DNA of 64,000 nucleotides from Streptomyces capillispiralis (GCF_007829875.1 NZ_VIWV01000001.1:4434501-4498500), one strand, 5' to 3'. Positions 1 to 8,230 are shown, numbered from the stretch's first letter. The notes: generated by a model from the letters alone, not told the origin. Numbers and translations: made by a program.

Positions 1-969
1 GCCGAGCAGATCCGCGTCGCCGAGGGGCACGCGCTGGACGACGATCCCCCGCGCGCGCGGGGGCACGCCGTCGAGGCGCGCCTGTACGCCGAGGACCCCG
101 CCCGCGGCTGGGCCCCGCAGACCGGCCGCCTGCACCGCCTCGCCGTCCCCGGCGGCGTCCGCCTGGACACCGGCTACACCGACGGCGACGACATCGGCGT
201 CCACTACGACCCCCTGCTCGCCAAGGCCGTCGCCCACGCGCCCACCCGCGCGGAGGCGGTCCGCAAGCTGGCCTCCGCCCTGGAACGCGCGGCGATCCAC
301 GGCCCGGCCACCAACCGGGACCTCCTCGTCCGCTCGCTGCGGCACAAGGAGTTCGCGGAGGGCCGCATGGACACCGGCTTCTACGACCGCCACCTCGACG
401 CCCTCACCGAGCCGGCCCCGGACCCGTACGCCCCGCTGGCCGCCGCCCTCGCCGGCGCCCACGGCCGCTCCCGCTTCGGCGGCTGGCGCAACCTGCCGTC
501 GCTGCCGCAGACCAAGCGCTACGAACTGGCGGGGGAGGAGCACGAGGTGCGCTACCGGCACACACGGGACGGCCTCGCGGCCGACGGCGTGCGGGTCGTC
601 CACGCCGACGCCGGGCTGGTGGTCCTCGACGTGGACGGCGTACGGCGCCGCTTCGAGGTCAGCCGGTACGGCGACCGCGTGTACGTGGGCGCCACCGCCC
701 TCACCGCCCTGCCCCGCTTCCCCGACCCCGCCGCCCAGCACGCCCCGGGCTCCCTGCTGGCCCCGATGCCCGGCACGGTCGTCCGCATCGCGGAGGGGCT
801 GGCCGAGGGCGCCCGCGTGGAGGCCGGACAGCCCCTCCTGTGGCTGGAGGCGATGAAGATGCAGCACAGGATCACCGCCCCGGCGACGGGCACCCTCAGC
901 GCCCTGCACGCCGTGACGGGACAGCAGGTGGAGCCGGGCACGGTGCTGGCGGTGGTGCGGCCCGCCTGA
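1..969 (+). CDS. Acyl-CoA carboxylase alpha subunit (biotin carboxylase/BCCP), 5'-truncated by window edge
   Basis: The frame is open from base 1, so only the C-terminal 322 residues are present. The first part matches the biotin carboxylase C-terminal domain (ARLYAEDP, then a stretch ending HYDPLLAKAVAH). The last 75 residues form a biotin-carboxyl carrier domain with EAMKM at 847-861; the Lys codon at 856 is the biotinylation site. The family carboxylates short or branched acyl-CoAs together with a beta subunit that should lie upstream of the window. It is followed 52 bp later by an acyl-CoA dehydrogenase in the same direction, which suggests a catabolic (odd-chain or branched-acid) operon rather than fatty acid synthesis. 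Substrate cannot be told from the sequence. Confidence 0.93.
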   Translation, partial: AEQIRVAEGHALDDDPPRARGHAVEARLYAEDPARGWAPQTGRLHRLAVPGGVRLDTGYTDGDDIGVHYDPLLAKAVAHAPTRAEAVRKLASALERAAIHGPATNRDLLVRSLRHKEFAEGRMDTGFYDRHLDALTEPAPDPYAPLAAALAGAHGRSRFGGWRNLPSLPQTKRYELAGEEHEVRYRHTRDGLAADGVRVVHADAGLVVLDVDGVRRRFEVSRYGDRVYVGATALTALPRFPDPAAQHAPGSLLAPMPGTVVRIAEGLAEGARVEAGQPLLWLEAMKMQHRITAPATGTLSALHAVTGQQVEPGTVLAVVRPA

Positions 970-1021
970 GGACGCCGGAACCGCGCGAGCAGCCCACACG
1001 ACCAGCAGTCGAAGGAGTCGC

Positions 1022-2191
1022 ATGAGCACCCTCATCGAGTCGGAGGACCACCGGGCCCTGCGCGCAGCGGTCGCCGCGTTCGCGAACGGCCACCCCCGCA
1101 CCCCCGGCACCGACAACACCCAGTTCTGGCGGGAGGCCGCCAAGCTGGGCTACATCGGCGTCAACCTGCCGGAGGCCTACGGCGGCGGGGGCGCCGGCAT
1201 CACCGAACTCTGCCTCGTCCTGGAGGAGATGGGCGCCGCCGGCAACCCCCTCCTGATGATGATCGTCTCCCCGGCGATCTGCGGCACCGTCCTCTCCCGC
1301 TTCGGCACCGAGGCGCAGAAGCGGGAGTGGCTGCCCGCCATGGCCGACGGCAGCCGCCTGATGGCCTTCGGCATCACCGAACCCGACGCCGGCTCCAACT
1401 CCCACCGCATCACCACCACGGCCCGCAGGGACGGCACCGACTGGCTCCTCACCGGCCGCAAGGTGTTCGTCTCCGGCGTCGACATCGCCGACGCCACCCT
1501 CGTCGTCGGCCGTACGGAGGACGCCCGCACCGGACGCCTCAAGCCCTGCCTGTTCATCGTCCCGCGCGACACCCCCGGCTTCCGGCGCCGGCAGATCGAC
1601 ATGGAACTCAACGCCGTGGAGAAACAGTTCGAGCTGACCCTCGACGACGTACGGCTGCCCGCCGACGCGCTCGTCGGCGGGGGCACCTCCCACGCCTCGG
1701 GCAGCGGGGGAGAGGACACGGGTCTGCTCCAGTTGTTCGCCGGACTCAACCCCGAGCGCATCATGACCGCCGCGTTCGCGATCGGCATGGGCCGCTTCGC
1801 CCTGTCCCGCGCCGTCGCGTACGCGCGGGAACGCACCGTATGGAGCACGCCCATCGGCGCCCACCAGGCGATCGCCCACCCGCTCGCCCAGGCGCACATC
1901 GACCTCGAACTCGCCCGCCTGATGATGCAGAAGGCCGCCCACCTGTACGACGCCGGGGACGACACGGGCGCGGGCGAGGCCGCCAACATGGCCAAGTACG
2001 CCGCCGCCGAGGCCTGTGTGAAGGCGGTCGACCAGGCCGTGCACACCCTCGGCGGGAACGGCCTCACGCGCGAGTTCGGGCTCGCCTCGCTGATCACGGC
2101 CGCGCGCGTGTCCCGTATCGCGCCGGTGAGCCGGGAGATGATCCTCAACTACGTCTCCCACCAGACCCTGGGCCTGCCCAAGTCGTACTAG
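1022..2191 (+). CDS. Acyl-CoA dehydrogenase
   Basis: This 389-residue protein has the normal length of a flavin-dependent acyl-CoA dehydrogenase, which makes the alpha,beta double bond in acyl-CoA and passes electrons to ETF. The N-terminal helical domain is followed by the beta-domain signature FGITEPDAGSNS near residue 115 and by a C-terminal helical domain with LGGNGLTREFGL. The ATG at 1022 is preceded by GAAGGAG about 5 bases upstream. It sits between a carboxylase subunit and a CoA ligase on the same strand, as expected for a fatty or branched acyl-CoA degradation operon. The exact chain-length preference is unknown. Confidence 0.93.
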   Translation: MSTLIESEDHRALRAAVAAFANGHPRTPGTDNTQFWREAAKLGYIGVNLPEAYGGGGAGITELCLVLEEMGAAGNPLLMMIVSPAICGTVLSRFGTEAQKREWLPAMADGSRLMAFGITEPDAGSNSHRITTTARRDGTDWLLTGRKVFVSGVDIADATLVVGRTEDARTGRLKPCLFIVPRDTPGFRRRQIDMELNAVEKQFELTLDDVRLPADALVGGGTSHASGSGGEDTGLLQLFAGLNPERIMTAAFAIGMGRFALSRAVAYARERTVWSTPIGAHQAIAHPLAQAHIDLELARLMMQKAAHLYDAGDDTGAGEAANMAKYAAAEACVKAVDQAVHTLGGNGLTREFGLASLITAARVSRIAPVSREMILNYVSHQTLGLPKSY

Positions 2192-2217
2192 GCCGCCGCG
2201 CCCGTCCTGGAGGAACC

Positions 2218-3798
2218 ATGTTCCGCAGCGAGTACGCAGACGTAGAGCCCGTCGAACTCCCCATCCACGACGCCGTACTGGGCCGGGCCGCCGAGTTCGG
2301 CGGCACCCCGGCGCTGATCGACGGCACCGACGGCACCACCCTCACGTACGAGCAGGTCGACCGGTTCCACCGGCGCGTCGCCGCCGGCCTGGCCGAGGCC
2401 GGTGTGCGCAAGGGGGACGTGCTCGCCCTGCACAGCCCCAACACGATCGCCTTCCCGACCGCCTTCTACGCGGCCACCCGCGCGGGCGCCTCCGTCACCA
2501 CCGTGCACCCGCTGGCCACCGCCGAGGAGTTCGCCAAGCAGCTGAAGGACTGCGCGGCCCGCTGGATCGTCACCGTGTCGCCGCTGCTGGACACCGCGCG
2601 CAGGGCCGCCGGACTGGCCGGCGGGGTCCGGGAGATCCTCGTCTGCGACAGCGCGCCCGGACACCGCTCCCTGATCGACATGCTGGCCTCCACCGCCCCC
2701 GAACCGGCGGTCGGCATCGACCCGGTGGAGGACGTCGCCGTCCTGCCGTACTCCTCGGGCACCACGGGCACCCCCAAGGGCGTGATGCTCACCCACCGGC
2801 AGATCGCCACCAACCTCGCCCAGCTCCAGCCGCTGATCACCACCGGTCCGGGCGACCGGATCCTCGCCGTACTGCCCTTCTTTCACATCTACGGGCTGAC
2901 CGCCCTGATGAACGCGCCCCTGCGGCAGGGCGCCACCGTCGTCGTCCTGCCCCGCTTCGACCTGGAGACGTTCCTCGCGGCCGTCCAGAACCACCGCATC
3001 ACCGGCCTGTACGTGGCCCCGCCGATCGTGCTGGCCCTCGCCAAGCACCCGCTGGTCGCCCAGTACGACCTCAGCTCCCTGAAGCACGTCGTCAGCGCCG
3101 CCGCGCCCCTGGACGCGGCCCTCGCCGCCGCCTGCTCCCGGCGGCTCGGACTGCCGCCCGTCGGACAGGCCTACGGCATGACGGAACTCTCGCCCGGCAC
3201 CCACGTCGTCCCCCTGGACGCCATGCGGGAGGCGCCGCCGGGCACCGTCGGCAAGCTCATCGCCGGCACCGAGATGCGCATCGTCTCCCTCGACGACCCC
3301 GGCAGGGACCTCGGCCCCGGCGAGTCCGGCGAGATCCTCATCCGCGGCCCCCAGGTGATGAAGGGCTACCTCGGGCGTCCCGACGCCACCACCGCGATGA
3401 TCGACCCGGACGGCTGGCTGCACACCGGGGACGTGGGGCACGTCGACGAGCACGGCTGGCTGTTCGTCGTCGACCGCGTCAAGGAACTCATCAAGTACAA
3501 GGGCTTCCAGGTCGCCCCCGCCGAACTGGAGGCGCTGCTCCTCACCCACCCCGGCATCGCCGACGCCGCCGTCGTCGGCGTCTACGACGAGGACGGCAAC
3601 GAGGTCCCGCACGCCCACGTCGTCCGGCAGCCGTCCGCCCCGCAGCCGACCGAGGGCGAGGTCATGATGTACGTCGCCGAACGCGTCGCCCCCTACAAGC
3701 GGGTCCGGCGCGTCACCTTCGTCGACGCCGTCCCGCGCGCCGCCTCCGGCAAGATCCTGCGCCGTGAACTCCGCGCGGCGCACAAGGAGCCCTCGTGA
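2218..3798 (+). CDS. AMP-dependent acyl-CoA synthetase / 4-coumarate-CoA ligase family
   Basis: This is a 526-residue adenylate-forming enzyme that activates a carboxylic acid with ATP and CoA. The P-loop YSSGTTGTPKG lies near residue 180, the YGMTE motif near residue 320, the hinge GDVG near 405, and the conserved C-terminal lysine lies in SGKILRREL. The ATG at 2218 follows GGAGGAACC; the open frame runs much further upstream but overlaps the dehydrogenase there and is not used. The stop codon overlaps the next start by 4 bp (GTGA), so translation is coupled. It probably supplies acyl-CoA to the neighbouring enzymes. The family cannot be narrowed to a substrate from sequence alone. Confidence 0.92.
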   Translation: MFRSEYADVEPVELPIHDAVLGRAAEFGGTPALIDGTDGTTLTYEQVDRFHRRVAAGLAEAGVRKGDVLALHSPNTIAFPTAFYAATRAGASVTTVHPLATAEEFAKQLKDCAARWIVTVSPLLDTARRAAGLAGGVREILVCDSAPGHRSLIDMLASTAPEPAVGIDPVEDVAVLPYSSGTTGTPKGVMLTHRQIATNLAQLQPLITTGPGDRILAVLPFFHIYGLTALMNAPLRQGATVVVLPRFDLETFLAAVQNHRITGLYVAPPIVLALAKHPLVAQYDLSSLKHVVSAAAPLDAALAAACSRRLGLPPVGQAYGMTELSPGTHVVPLDAMREAPPGTVGKLIAGTEMRIVSLDDPGRDLGPGESGEILIRGPQVMKGYLGRPDATTAMIDPDGWLHTGDVGHVDEHGWLFVVDRVKELIKYKGFQVAPAELEALLLTHPGIADAAVVGVYDEDGNEVPHAHVVRQPSAPQPTEGEVMMYVAERVAPYKRVRRVTFVDAVPRAASGKILRRELRAAHKEPS

Positions 3799-4529
3799 CC
3801 CTGATCGGCCGCACCCGCGAACGGGGCGTGGAGACGCTCACCCTCGACGCCCCGGAACGCCGCAACGCCCTGTCCGCGGCGCTCGTCGGCGAACTGGCCG
3901 GCGCGCTGGCCGACGCGGGCGCGGACACCGGCGTCCGCGCGGTGGTCCTCACCCACACCGGCACCACCTTCAGCGCGGGCGCCGACCTGCGCGACCCGCC
4001 CGCGCCACAGGCCCTCGTCGGCCTGTTGCGGCAGATCGTCGAGTTGCCCCGGCCGGTCGTCGCGCGGGTCACCGGGCACGTCCGCGCGGGCGGCATCGGG
4101 CTGGTCGCCGCCTGCGACATCGCCGTCGCCTCCCGCGCGGCGACGTTCGCCTTCACCGAGGTCCGCATCGGGGTCGCCCCGGCCGTCGTCTCCCTGCCGC
4201 TGGTGCACCGCACCGACCCGCGCGCCCTGGCCCGCTACTTCCTCACCGGGGAGCGCCTGGACGCCGCCGAGGCCGCCCGCACCGGCCTGCTCACCGCGGC
4301 CGGCGACGACGTGGACGACGTCCTCGCGCCCGTCCTGGACGGCCTGCGCAGAGCCGCGCCCGAAGCCCTGGCCGAGACGAAGCGGCTGCTCACGGCTAGG
4401 GTGCTGGAGACCTTCGACCGGGACGCGGCCGGCCTGACCGCGCTCTCGGCCCGCCTCTTCGCCTCCGCCCCCGCGCGCGAGGGAATGACGGCCTTCCTCG
4501 AACGACGGGATCCGGAATGGGTGGTGTGA
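3795..4529 (+). CDS. Enoyl-CoA hydratase/isomerase family protein
   Basis: The 244-residue crotonase-fold protein starts at a GTG overlapping the stop of the CoA ligase. The first oxyanion-hole segment reads TTFSAGADL near residue 55 and the second GHVRAGGIGLVAACD near residue 95, where an Arg replaces one of the usual small residues. A glutamate in FAFTEVRIG occupies the position of a catalytic acid of the family. It probably hydrates the enoyl-CoA made by the upstream dehydrogenase. The gene overlaps the start of the following TetR regulator, so all four enzymes and the regulator look like one transcript. Confidence 0.9.
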   Translation: MTLIGRTRERGVETLTLDAPERRNALSAALVGELAGALADAGADTGVRAVVLTHTGTTFSAGADLRDPPAPQALVGLLRQIVELPRPVVARVTGHVRAGGIGLVAACDIAVASRAATFAFTEVRIGVAPAVVSLPLVHRTDPRALARYFLTGERLDAAEAARTGLLTAAGDDVDDVLAPVLDGLRRAAPEALAETKRLLTARVLETFDRDAAGLTALSARLFASAPAREGMTAFLERRDPEWVV

Positions 4530-5131
4530 GCACGGCCGACCGTGCCGAACGAGTCCCCAAGCAGGACCGCAGCCGGGCCACCCGGCAGCGGCTCCTGGAG
4601 GCCGCCGTGGCCTGCCTCGCCGAACACGGCTGGGCGGGCTCCACGGTCTCCGTCGTCGCCGAACGCGCGGGCGTCTCCCGGGGAGCCGCCCAGCACCACT
4701 TCCCGACCCGCGAGGACCTGTTCACGGCCGCCGTCGAGTACGTCGCCGAGGAACGCTCCACCGCCCTGCGCGCCCTGTTCCCCGAGGGCGCCCGGGCCGA
4801 CGACCGCCGCGCGGTGATCGCCGCACTGGTCGACCTCTACACCGGCCCGCTCTTCCGCGCCGCCCTGCACCTGTGGGTGGCCGCCTCCAACGAGGAGCAA
4901 CTGCGGCCGCGCGTGACCGAACTGGAGTCACGCGTCGGCCGCGAGACCCACCGCATCGCCGTCGACCTGCTCGGCGCCGACGAGTCCCGCCCCGGCGTCC
5001 GCGAGACCGTCCAGGGCCTCCTCGACATGGCCCGCGGCCTCGGTCTCGCCAACCTCCTCACGGACGACGGGGCCCGCCGGGAGCGGGTGGTGGCGCAGTG
5101 GGCGGCGCTGCTGGACGAGGCGCTGGGCTGA
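4517..5131 (+). CDS. TetR family transcriptional regulator
   Basis: The 204-residue protein has an N-terminal TetR helix-turn-helix (RLLEAAVACLAEHGWAGSTV then GVSRGAAQHHFPTREDLF, about residues 18-65) and a helical ligand-binding C-terminal part. The start overlaps the end of the enoyl-CoA hydratase. An ATG at 4517 and a GTG at 4526 that forms a GTGA overlap are both possible; the longer form is given. As the last gene of the acyl-CoA operon it is the natural candidate for an acyl-CoA-responsive repressor of that operon. That role is inferred from position only. Confidence 0.88.
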   Translation: MGGVSTADRAERVPKQDRSRATRQRLLEAAVACLAEHGWAGSTVSVVAERAGVSRGAAQHHFPTREDLFTAAVEYVAEERSTALRALFPEGARADDRRAVIAALVDLYTGPLFRAALHLWVAASNEEQLRPRVTELESRVGRETHRIAVDLLGADESRPGVRETVQGLLDMARGLGLANLLTDDGARRERVVAQWAALLDEALG

Positions 5132-5134
5132 CCC

Positions 5135-5692
5135 ATGGGCGACCGGTTCCAGGTGATCGTCGACCTCGACGCGGACGAGGCGGACGCCGCCCGGCTCGCC
5201 CGGCGGGTGGTGGAACGGCTCGTGGCGGAGGGCGTCGTCCTCGCCGAACGCGCGAAATGCGTCCCCGGACAGCCCCTGGGGCATCCGCCGGGCCCGCACT
5301 GGGAGCGTGCGGTGACCGACGACTGGGACCTCGAGCCCTGGGACGGACTCGCCGTCCACACCCGCCGCACCGGCTTCACCAGCGGCGCGGACATGCCCGG
5401 CGCGGCCCTCTGTCCGCGCTGCGGAGCCTCCACCCCCTTGGGGGACGAGACCTGGCAGCGCTTCGGCACCGCCATGCGGACGTGGTACGACACCGGCACC
5501 GCGACCGTCGACTGCCCCGCCTGCGCGACCTCCGTCGCCGTTCCGGACTGGGCCTGGGACGAGGCCCCGCTCGCCTTCGGCTGCCTGGGCTTCGAGTTCT
5601 GGAACTGGCCCGACCTCACCGACGCCTTCCGCGCCGGGCTGGCCGAGCTGCTCGACGGTCACCGCACCACGTACGTCTGGGGCAAGCTGTGA
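5135..5692 (+). CDS. Hypothetical protein with paired Cys-x2-Cys motifs
   Basis: This 185-residue protein is not one I recognise. The N-terminal 40 residues look like an alpha/beta start (FQVIVDLDADEADAARLA). Two CxxC pairs, CPRCGAS near residue 92 and CPACATS near residue 129, could bind one zinc ion. The C-terminal third is rich in Trp and aromatics. The ATG lies 3 bases after the TetR stop, so it is probably co-transcribed with the acyl-CoA operon, although nothing links it to that chemistry. Codon use is ordinary for the genome. Confidence 0.75.
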   Translation: MGDRFQVIVDLDADEADAARLARRVVERLVAEGVVLAERAKCVPGQPLGHPPGPHWERAVTDDWDLEPWDGLAVHTRRTGFTSGADMPGAALCPRCGASTPLGDETWQRFGTAMRTWYDTGTATVDCPACATSVAVPDWAWDEAPLAFGCLGFEFWNWPDLTDAFRAGLAELLDGHRTTYVWGKL

Positions 5693-5704
5693 GAACCCGC
5701 GCGA

Positions 5705-5863
5705 TCACGCCCGCTCGCGGGCCTCGCGCACCGCGCGGAGGACGTCGGCGACGTCGTCCGCCGTGACATCTCCGCGCGCGGCGAGGGCGCGGGCCTCGAC
5801 CGCCGCCTCGGCCGGCGACAGCGCCGCCTCCTCGTCCCGTCCGCGGGAGTCCCGCCCGTTCAC
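5705..5863 (-). CDS. Small acidic/helical protein translationally coupled to pdxH
   Basis: A 52-residue frame begins at a GTG (complement of 5861-5863) that overlaps the pdxH stop codon in a GTGA arrangement. The product (VNGRDSRGRDEEAALSPAEA at its start, ending VLRAVREARERA) is mostly predicted helix and charged, with no signal peptide or membrane segment. The tight overlap with pdxH and the clean gap before the converging gene support it as a real small gene. Its function is unknown. Confidence 0.5.
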   Translation of the reverse strand: MNGRDSRGRDEEAALSPAEAAVEARALAARGDVTADDVADVLRAVREARERA

Positions 5864-6528
5864 GGGCTCAGCCTCTCCACCCGCCAGCCCCCGCCCGCCC
5901 CGGCGACGTACCGCAGGCGGTCGTGCAGCCGGTTCTCCCTGCCCTGCCAGAACTCCACCGCGCGCGGGACCACCCGGAAGCCGCCCCAGTGGGGCGGTAC
6001 CGGCACCTGCTCGTGCTCCGGGTAGCGGGCCGCCAGGTCGGCGTAGGACGCGTCGAGCTCCGCGCGGCCGGCGATCACCGATGACTGGCCGCTGGCCCAC
6101 GCGCCCAGCTGGGAGCCGTGCGGCCGGGTGCGGAAGTAGGCGGCCGTCTCGTCGCGGCCGGTGCGGCGCGCGGTCCCGGTGACGATGACCTGCCGGGCCA
6201 TCGGATGCCAGGGGAACAGCAGCGAGACGTGCGGGTTCTCGGCCAGGTCCCGGCCCTTGCGGGAGTCGTAGTTGGTGTAGAAGACGAAACCGTCGTCGTC
6301 GAAGTGCTTCAGCAGCACCGTGCGGGAGCTGGGCCGGCCCGCCGCGTCCGCCGTCGAGACGATCATGGCGTTCGGCTCGAACAGGCCGCCGTCCGTCGCG
6401 GCCTGCCGGAACCAGCGCGCGAACTGCTCGACGGGGGTGGCGGCCAGATCGGTCTCGGAGAGCCCCTCGCTCCGGTACTGCTTGCGCATCGAGGCGAGAT
6501 CCATGGGGGCGGCGTCGCGGTCGGTCAC
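5860..6528 (-). CDS. pdxH: Pyridoxamine 5'-phosphate oxidase
   Basis: This 222-residue FMN enzyme oxidises pyridoxamine or pyridoxine phosphate to pyridoxal phosphate, the last step of B6 salvage. Family hallmarks are MRKQYRSEGL near the N-terminus, SSRTVLLKHFDDDGFVFYTN, the FMN-binding SRKGRDLAENPHVSLLFPWH, and the C-terminal GGFRVVPRAVEFWQGRENRLHDR. The GTG at 6528 places the family N-terminus correctly; the frame continues 39 codons upstream without similarity. It is divergent from a citrate synthase and followed by a coupled small gene. A second, more diverged PdxH-like gene lies at 35043-35708. Confidence 0.92.
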   Translation of the reverse strand: MTDRDAAPMDLASMRKQYRSEGLSETDLAATPVEQFARWFRQAATDGGLFEPNAMIVSTADAAGRPSSRTVLLKHFDDDGFVFYTNYDSRKGRDLAENPHVSLLFPWHPMARQVIVTGTARRTGRDETAAYFRTRPHGSQLGAWASGQSSVIAGRAELDASYADLAARYPEHEQVPVPPHWGGFRVVPRAVEFWQGRENRLHDRLRYVAGAGGGWRVERLSP

Positions 6529-6587
6529 GCCGTCATCCTGCCGCATGCGCCCGGCGCCCGGGGAAACGGTGCCCTTCCTCATGCGAT

Positions 6588-6600
6588 GGCACTGAGTGCC
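6588..6600. promoter_or_regulatory. 13-bp dyad (GGCACT-g-AGTGCC) in the pdxH/citrate synthase intergenic region
   Basis: Perfect 6-bp arms with a 1-bp centre lie between the divergent pdxH and citrate synthase starts. A second copy of the left half (TGGCACTGA) occurs at 6640-6648, about 53 bp away. The arrangement suits a regulator acting on either or both genes. No regulator is implied by sequence, and the spacing does not fit the CIRCE element. Confidence 0.35.
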
Positions 6601-6816
6601 GCGAACCCTCCCCAAAGCCGGCACCCGGGGATATCGTGCTGGCACTGATCCGGTTGGGTGACCGCCAGCCGGGCATCACAGGGATGACGTCCAGACCGCG
6701 AGTCCCGCACACCGACCGCGGATCCACCGGACGCGCCCGCATCGCACCGACCTGAGCGGCACATGGTCGTCCCACCCACAACACCATCGCTCACCCACCT
6801 CACGAGGAGCCGCCTG

Positions 6817-7917
6817 ATGTCCGACTTCGTACCCGGGCTCGAAGGAGTCGTCGCGTTCGAGACGGAGATCGCCGAACCCGACAAGGAGGGCGGCGCCCTG
6901 CGGTACCGGGGCGTCGACATCGAGGACCTGGTCGGTCACGTGTCCTTCGGCAACGTCTGGGGGCTGCTCGTCGACGGGGCGTTCAACCCCGGACTGCCGC
7001 CCGCCGAGCCGTTCCCGATCCCCGTGCACTCCGGCGACATCCGCGTCGACGTGCAGTCCGCGCTGGCCATGCTGGCCCCCGTGTGGGGCCTGAAACCGCT
7101 GCTCGACATCGACGCCGGGCAGGCCCGCGACGACCTCGCCCGCGCCGCCGTCATGGCCCTGTCGTACGTCGCCCAGTCCGCGCGCGGCCAGGGCCGGCCC
7201 ATGGTGCCGCAGCGCGAGATCGACAAGGCGGAGTCCGTCGTCGAGCGGTTCATGATCCGCTGGCGCGGCGAGCCCGACCCGCGGCACGTCGCCGCCGTCG
7301 ACGCGTACTGGACGTCGGCCGCCGAGCACGGCATGAACGCCTCCACGTTCACCGCGCGGGTCATCGCCTCGACCGGCGCGGACGTCGCGGCGGCCCTCTC
7401 GGGCGCCGTCGGCGCCATGTCCGGCCCGCTGCACGGCGGCGCGCCCTCGCGCGTGCTGGGCATGATCGAGGAGATCGAGCGCACCGGGGACGCCGAGGCG
7501 TACGTCAAACAGGCCCTCGACCGGGGCGAACGGCTGATGGGCTTCGGCCACCGCGTCTACCGCGCGGAGGACCCCCGCGCCCGCGTGCTGCGCCGCACGG
7601 CCCGTGAGCTGGGCGCCCCGCGCTTCGAGGTCGCCGAGGCGCTGGAGAAGGCCGCGCTGGCGGAACTGCACGCCCGCCGCCCCGACCGGGTCCTCGCCAC
7701 CAACGTCGAGTTCTGGGCCGCCATCGTGCTGGACTTCGCCGAGGTCCCGGCCCACATGTTCACCTCGATGTTCACCTGCGCCCGTACGGCGGGCTGGTCG
7801 GCGCACATCCTGGAGCAGAAGCGCACCGGCCGCCTGGTCCGGCCCTCGGCGCGCTACATCGGCCCCGGCAGCCGCGACCCGCGCGAGATCGGGGGGTACG
7901 CGGACATCGCCCACTGA
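6817..7917 (+). CDS. Citrate synthase (type 2/short form)
   Basis: This 366-residue citrate synthase condenses acetyl-CoA with oxaloacetate. The catalytic histidine regions are visible as GPLHGGAPS near residue 220 and MGFGHRVYRAEDPRA near residue 250. The ATG at 6817 follows CACGAGGAGC with good spacing; an in-frame ATG 18 codons upstream lacks a ribosome site and matches no family sequence. It is shorter than the roughly 430-residue hexameric enzymes, and Streptomyces usually has several paralogues, so it could be a 2-methylcitrate or secondary citrate synthase. It is divergent from pdxH. Confidence 0.9.
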   Translation: MSDFVPGLEGVVAFETEIAEPDKEGGALRYRGVDIEDLVGHVSFGNVWGLLVDGAFNPGLPPAEPFPIPVHSGDIRVDVQSALAMLAPVWGLKPLLDIDAGQARDDLARAAVMALSYVAQSARGQGRPMVPQREIDKAESVVERFMIRWRGEPDPRHVAAVDAYWTSAAEHGMNASTFTARVIASTGADVAAALSGAVGAMSGPLHGGAPSRVLGMIEEIERTGDAEAYVKQALDRGERLMGFGHRVYRAEDPRARVLRRTARELGAPRFEVAEALEKAALAELHARRPDRVLATNVEFWAAIVLDFAEVPAHMFTSMFTCARTAGWSAHILEQKRTGRLVRPSARYIGPGSRDPREIGGYADIAH

Positions 7918-7932
7918 GCACGGGCCCCCGGA

Positions 7933-8018
7933 AACGCAGGCGACCCGCGAGTCTGGTTCCTCCCTGGGGAGGAGCCGGCCGGACGTTACCGGCGACTCGC
8001 GGGTCGGGTGACTGCGTT
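7933..8018. terminator. Long composite stem-loop between citrate synthase and the small RNA unit
   Basis: Arms 7941-7953 and 7994-8006 pair over 13 bp (core GACCCGCGAGTC/GACTCGCGGGTC). A further 7 bp pair after an asymmetric bulge (7933-7939/8012-8018). The 40-nt loop holds an inner hairpin (GGTTCCTCC/GGAGGAGCC with one wobble). There is no U-tract, as is common in Streptomyces. It can terminate both the rightward citrate synthase and the leftward small RNA. Confidence 0.6.
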
Positions 8019-8086
8019 GGGTTAGGCCGGCTGCGTGTCTCTCGCACACGCTGGCCCGGCGCCGAACCGAGTACGACGGCGGGCCA

Positions 8087-8125
8087 CTAGCCCGCAGCCA
8101 CCTCTTCCGTCCGGTGTGCATACAT
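8087..8125 (-). CDS. 12-residue peptide (MYAHRTEEVAAG)
   Basis: The ATG (complement of 8123-8125) follows AAAGGAGGTG (8135-8144), ten bases fully complementary to the 3' end of 16S rRNA, with 10 nt spacing. The TAG stop lies in the loop of a 6-bp GCGGGC/GCCCGC hairpin. Such a strong initiation site for so short a frame suggests that either the act of translation or the peptide matters. No repeated codon run typical of amino-acid attenuators is seen. Confidence 0.5.
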   Translation of the reverse strand: MYAHRTEEVAAG

Positions 8126-8157
8126 CTGCCGAACCACCTCCTTTCCGAAGTACCGCC

Positions 8158-8186
8158 ACCCTAGGAAGCGTTTCTCCTCGGATCAA
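8158..8186 (-). promoter_or_regulatory. Housekeeping-type promoter TTGATC-17-TAGGGT
   Basis: Read leftward, the -35 TTGATC (complement of 8181-8186) and -10 TAGGGT (complement of 8158-8163) are separated by exactly 17 bp. This fits the Streptomyces HrdB consensus. Predicted initiation near 8151 gives a leader of about 25 nt before the 12-codon ORF. It lies just past the permease stop, so the small unit can be transcribed independently. Confidence 0.6.
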
Positions 8187-8230
8187 CCGCTTTTTTCCTC
8201 ACGGCATCGGCCGGAGACGGTCCGCCCAGG

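Larger units (their letters stand above)
7930..8151 (-). ncRNA. Putative free-standing small structured RNA with a 12-codon ORF
   Basis: A leftward unit of about 220 nt fits between the permease stop and the citrate synthase stop. It has its own promoter (8158-8186), a near-perfect ribosome site, and a 12-codon ORF (8087-8125) whose stop lies in the loop of stem 1 (8079-8084/8090-8095, loop 5 nt). Stem 2 follows (8033-8038/8046-8051, flanked by 8026-8030/8056-8060). A long terminal stem comes last (7941-7953/7994-8006, 13 bp, extended by 7933-7939/8012-8018). Ends are inferred from promoter and stem positions. It may be a coding small RNA or a dual-function transcript. I cannot match it to a known RNA family. 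Confidence 0.5.

Noticed and set aside
896..2161. Long open frame antisense to the acyl-CoA dehydrogenase
   Set aside because: It is a shadow frame produced by the GC-rich third positions of the real gene. Its product is rich in Arg, Gly and His and has no recognisable family.
6588..6600. CIRCE/HrcA heat-shock operator
   Set aside because: The arms differ from TTAGCACTC/GAGTGCTAA and the centre is 1 bp instead of 9.
7930..8151. Known 6C-type actinobacterial RNA
   Set aside because: 6C RNAs carry runs of six or more C residues in two hairpin loops. The loops here do not.
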